Shown in pieces: positions 7,216 to 10,250 of a DNA stretch of 10,250 nt. The DNA lies in contig JAXIUW010229952.1 in the NCBI GenBank assembly GCA_035591015.1, forward strand, positions 1 to 10,250, in the 5' to 3' direction. The notes beneath the pieces were generated by a model. That model searched no databases and was not told the DNA's origin. It saw only the letters and a program-made list of their open reading frames with translations. The translations under genes and the position numbers were made by a program. Source of the stretch: Cephalothrix simula. Taxonomy: Eukaryota > Nemertea > Palaeonemertea > Archinemertea > Cephalotrichidae. Position 1 is the first letter of the stretch. The number at the start of each line of letters is the position of its first letter.

Positions 7216-7740
7216 GGGTCAGGAATTTTTCAAAGAGTCGAAGGAATCAGAATTGAAACTTAAGCAATCATACTTGTTAACATTAAATAATGCCAGTTTA
7301 GATAAAATCAATTAATTATCTCATTGTACTCACTTCAACACCCAATTGTTTGAGCTTATAGAATTTTCAATTAATTAAGAAATAAATTATAAATTTTTTT
7401 AGCTGATATTAAAATGTACTACTATTAACAAACCTATTTCCTAGGGTTGAAAATGAAAAAAAAATCTTTTAAGAGGCCAAAATCCGAAGTTATAGCCATT
7501 TCATGATTTTCTTGGCTTTATCTGCTCAATCATCAAGAACACATCTAAATAAGTCATTGACCATAACTTTTATTAATTAATGAACAGCAAGAATGATATA
7601 TTTCCTACGACACTGACTAGTTTATTTTCAATTTGATGATTGTTGTCTCTTGAAATCTGACAATAAAAAAAATTTTTTAACTTAAAACTGTCCACCATTG
7701 AAATCAAGTTACATGTGCCCAAATTGTATGCCGACTCGCG
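7216..7740 (-). repeat. Right arm of large fold-back structure
   Basis: Reverse complement of the left arm, more compact because it lacks the transposon and the two other left-only stretches. Its outer end (near CAAATTGTATGCCGACTCGCG, 7720-7740) matches the left end near 5465-5485. It preserves what the left arm looked like before the 320-bp element arrived. No inner or outer terminal motif typical of a named transposon superfamily was recognised. Confidence 0.8.
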
Positions 7741-7771
7741 CGACTTGCCTGCGGTTTGATTTTCCGGGGTG

Positions 7772-7839
7772 ATATCACTAACTCTTTTGAAATTAAGAGG
7801 GCGTTTTAATAACCCTTATCTCTAGATAGTTAGTGATAT
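7772..7839. repeat. Short inverted-repeat unit, 68 bp
   Basis: ATATCACTAACT (7772-7783) and AGTTAGTGATAT (7828-7839) are perfect 12-bp inverted repeats about 44 bases apart. The inner sequence can pair partly as well (TTAAGAGGG with CCCTTAT). It lies just outside the right arm of the fold-back and has no counterpart beside the left arm. It could be a very small MITE or a structured RNA; no use is shown. Confidence 0.5.
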
Positions 7840-7844
7840 GATGT

Positions 7845-8330
7845 TTATCATACTTTTTTATAATAAATGTCTCTGGGTGTCGATTTTGACCACCTCATTA
7901 CATTCAATCATAACCAAATCTATAACCATACGACTGTATATATAATCTGTACAATTTCTGTTTCCATCTGATTCCACATTTTGTAGTTCCACACCTTGCA
8001 AAAGAGGGTGCTTTTATTGACCAATAGACTCATCATAATAGTAGTCCCCAAATACAATTCGAAATTCAATTGTTCAAATGCAAAATCTTTTCAAATTTTA
8101 ACAAAGGAAAGGAAATTACTGAACCACATTGAATTGCTTCCTCTATTGTCAATGAATACAACAATTTGGAATCAGATGGAAACATGCCACTATATACAGT
8201 CACATGTTATAGATTTGGTTATGATTCAATATAAATTGAATGCAAATTTATTCAACACCACAAATCTTATTATTTTTAAAAGCACAAACATTGATCCTCA
8301 ACTAAAAGTTGCGCTACGACGATTTATATT
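7845..8330. other. AT-rich stretch without a supported gene
   Basis: A 112-codon plus-strand frame (7996-8334) exists. It is rich in Asn, Ile, Leu and Thr as expected from translating AT-rich DNA, shows no motif, and has no splice or promoter context that would support it. Confidence 0.4.
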
Positions 8331-8331
8331 G

Positions 8332-8406
8332 TAGTGATCGAAACTAATGTGCGTGGCGCTGTTACCGGAGTGGCCATTCTTGAGTTTTATATACTATTGA
8401 TCACTA
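8332..8406. repeat. 8-bp inverted repeat around a GC-richer segment
   Basis: TAGTGATC (8332-8339) and GATCACTA (8399-8406) flank a 59-base segment that includes GTGCGTGGCGCTGTTACCGGAGTGGCC. Eight bases is short enough to occur by chance. The GC-richer centre is unlike its neighbours. Confidence 0.3.
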
Positions 8407-8425
8407 TTAAAATATCGTCAGAGAT

Positions 8426-8768
8426 GTGGACGAGATGTTTAAGACATCGTACTTCCTAGGATCGATGCCTACCAATATATTGCGAGTTGTGCACTCTTCT
8501 GTTGTAGGCCTATTTGACATATCAACTCTGTTGGCCAATTCAAAAACGAGCGATGCGTGTGGTAGCCATCGGATGGAGTCATGTCAGTTATTCCTGCCAA
8601 GACCGTGTATTGTCTGAGCGATTATTCTGTGAGATAAGTATAGATTACCCGGTAGATGATACTTACAGTGTACACGTTAGGGTTGGAAATCACTGTACAG
8701 TACTTTGTTACCTGTGGCCAGATTGTGACATAAAAAGTTTAATTTCAGTATTTCACTATTTTTGTTAA
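8426..8768 (+). other. Two overlapping open frames in a less AT-rich segment, coding status uncertain
   Basis: One frame runs 8426-8617 (start MDEMFKTSYFLGSMPTNILR) and a second 8514-8768 (includes DYPVDDTYSVHVRVGNH and LCYLWPDCDIKS). They overlap in different frames, so both cannot be the same ordinary exon; a single frameshift could join the start of the first to the end of the second. The segment is richer in G and C than its flanks, as exons often are. No family is recognised and no clear splice sites were seen. It may be a decayed exon. Confidence 0.2.
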
Positions 8769-8769
8769 T

Positions 8770-9300
8770 AAATGTTGACAATAAGGATTTAGCATGTTTA
8801 AACACGTGTTTCCAAATACACGGTTGAATATTTCTTATACAGCCGTGATAAAAACTGCACCTAAGGCTGCAATATACTCTTGTCACTAAACTAATATTAC
8901 AAACTTTACCTACTGGATCATAATTTTAATTTTACCTGCTTTTACTCTTAGCTTGGTGACTTTTTCTATCAGTCTTTACTGATTTAACACGTGTTGGAAC
9001 ATACCCCCCCCCATAATTTTTTCATTTAAAACAAGAATAATTTACAATAACCAGTGTAAAACTAAATGTATTTAAGTTCTCAAAATTCTTTGAAGTCTAA
9101 GAGCTTATATTAGAGACATTTGCGGATGTTAATTCATTTAGATTAAAAATTACAACATGCTTTGAAAACAATGCATATCGTCAGTTCCCGATCTGACATC
9201 CCGTGGTAGAGACTACATCCCACTCGCCGTTGTGACCGAACAAGTCGCGCAGATATAATACCTTGTTTTATGTGAGCTGATGAATGCTTTCTGATTTTGA
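8770..9300. other. Gene-free AT-rich stretch
   Basis: No coding frame is supported; the minus-strand frame 8677-8886 lacks any protein-like motif. It includes the C9 run at 9004-9012 and a more GC-rich patch near 9186-9250 with no recognised role. Confidence 0.4.
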
Positions 9301-10250
9301 TTAAAATTGCATATGGGTTCAAACTACAGTTTCATTCAGTACACGTTTCCTACCTCATTTGACGCCCTTTTTCGACCCGAAATATTCAATCAGTGGAAAT
9401 GTGTCAAACACAATTCTAAAGCCCATGATTTCAGCTTTCTAAATATGTGTAAAAACGTGGGTGCCCTTCATCATCGTTTTGAGATAAATCCCAATCCCGT
9501 ATGCACCCCGCCAGCCAAAAAATATCCTAAAATTTACTGGCAATAAAAACGGGCGCGAAAACGAAACTAAGGCGGCCACCGATTCGTATGAATTTTCCTG
9601 AAAGGTATTATAAATAGCTCTCACGCTCTCTTTGCTCTGAAGTTGGGTCTAAAATCGCCAAAATTTAGTATTGCGGAGAGGATACTGACTGTTAAAACGC
9701 TGTAGCTTTTTAACTGCTGATATTTCAGCGGGTGGCCCTTGATATATGTTGTAAAAACATATCTTTAGTTTGTGTACGAAGTTTCAGGGCTCTAGGACTT
9801 GATTTGGGAGCGGGCCTGGTGGGTCGAATGGTCTTAAATCCATAGTTTTCACAAAGACATCTTGTACAATCTTGCAGTTGAGCTTTACATAGATTGAAGC
9901 CATATGAATGAAGAATAACTGACAGAAATTTGGGACCTGTGGGATAAGTAGCTAAGTAGTCACAGTGGCTTTATTAAAACCGTTTACTTGAAGATAAATT
10001 CTTCAGATAGACTGGTTCCCGAATTTTGAAGTTCAAAATACGCGATAAATGCAGCTGCGATATGGAAGTATGTTACGAATAATGTTTTCTAGGAAATGTT
10101 TTTTTCAAAATTTGTTGACATTGAGTGGGTTAGTCCCTCATTTAACATCCCCATCGGTCCAGTCTAATTTTGGATTCTCATAATATCCCCATTTGGGCAG
10201 GAGAAAAAAATAGGTTAAGATCAAAACTGGGCTTTCCATGCCTCATTTTT
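9301..10250. other. Mixed stretch, probably dispersed non-coding repeat
   Basis: A 79-codon plus-strand frame (9307-9546) and a minus-strand frame overlapping it (9439-9624) show no motif. The sequence from about 9700 to 9830 (GTTTCAGGGCTCTAGGACTT type) reads like non-coding repeat DNA, an impression that needs a copy-number count. Near 10122-10145 is a motif shared with 5864-5887. No gene is supported. Confidence 0.35.
9609..9617 (+). promoter_or_regulatory. TATA-box-like site
   Basis: TATAAATAG matches the strong eukaryotic TATA consensus and is followed by a C/T-rich run (CTCTCACGCTCTCTTTGCTCT) at the distance where a start site would lie. No coding frame follows, so a real promoter here would make a non-coding RNA or an exon outside the window. 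Confidence 0.2.

Noticed and set aside
9307-9624. Frames on both strands near 9307-9624
   Set aside because: They overlap on opposite strands with no motif, and the DNA reads like non-coding repeat sequence.
1-10250. CRISPR array, prokaryotic operon or prophage
   Set aside because: There are no regularly spaced identical repeats, no dense same-strand genes and no ribosome binding sites. Splice-like signals and AATAAA motifs fit a eukaryote.

Overview
The window looks like nuclear DNA of an animal, most likely an aquatic invertebrate. It is AT-rich, has no long intact reading frame and no operon-like packing. What it holds is mostly decayed copies of dispersed genes, inverted repeats, a short inverted-repeat transposon, a tRNA-like pseudogene and one exon-like open stretch with a splice acceptor. 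No host gene can be named with confidence, and species-level placement is not possible from the sequence alone.

Layout. 1-900: AT-rich DNA with a degenerate tRNA-Tyr-like sequence (401-483). 912-2528: two broken copies of the same protein gene, head to head. The left copy is on the minus strand (about 912-1389) and the right copy on the plus strand (about 1401-2528). They form an imperfect inverted repeat with a short centre. The right copy carries the C-terminal half, recognisable by LGVNAFAGNDYVS then FFRRGKKRCW, and ends in an acidic tail. The left copy alone keeps a HEEAD block that the right copy has lost. The order of acidic motifs (TCDSY, HEEAD, GDIDIP, GND) resembles a FEN/XPG-type (PIN-like) nuclease; this is inference. 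3025-4111: a second cluster of broken plus-strand frames with a strongly acidic block, product unknown.

4115-5460: gene-free, with two degenerate tandem repeats. 5465-7740: a large fold-back structure. Its arms (left about 5465-6482, right about 7216-7740) are diverged inverted copies of non-coding DNA. The left arm was later hit by a 320-bp terminal-inverted-repeat element (6131-6450), and the right arm preserves the matching unoccupied site. The left arm also holds a 30-bp hairpin between 10-bp direct repeats. The loop (6483-7215) contains a C12 run and a minus-strand exon-like frame (6807-7022).

7741-10250: a small hairpin unit (7772-7839), weakly coding-looking frames near 8426-8768, a TATA-like site at 9609, and otherwise AT-rich DNA without recognisable genes. 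Nothing here forms a working pathway. The history readable from the window is duplication in inverted orientation, decay by frameshift, and later transposon insertion.
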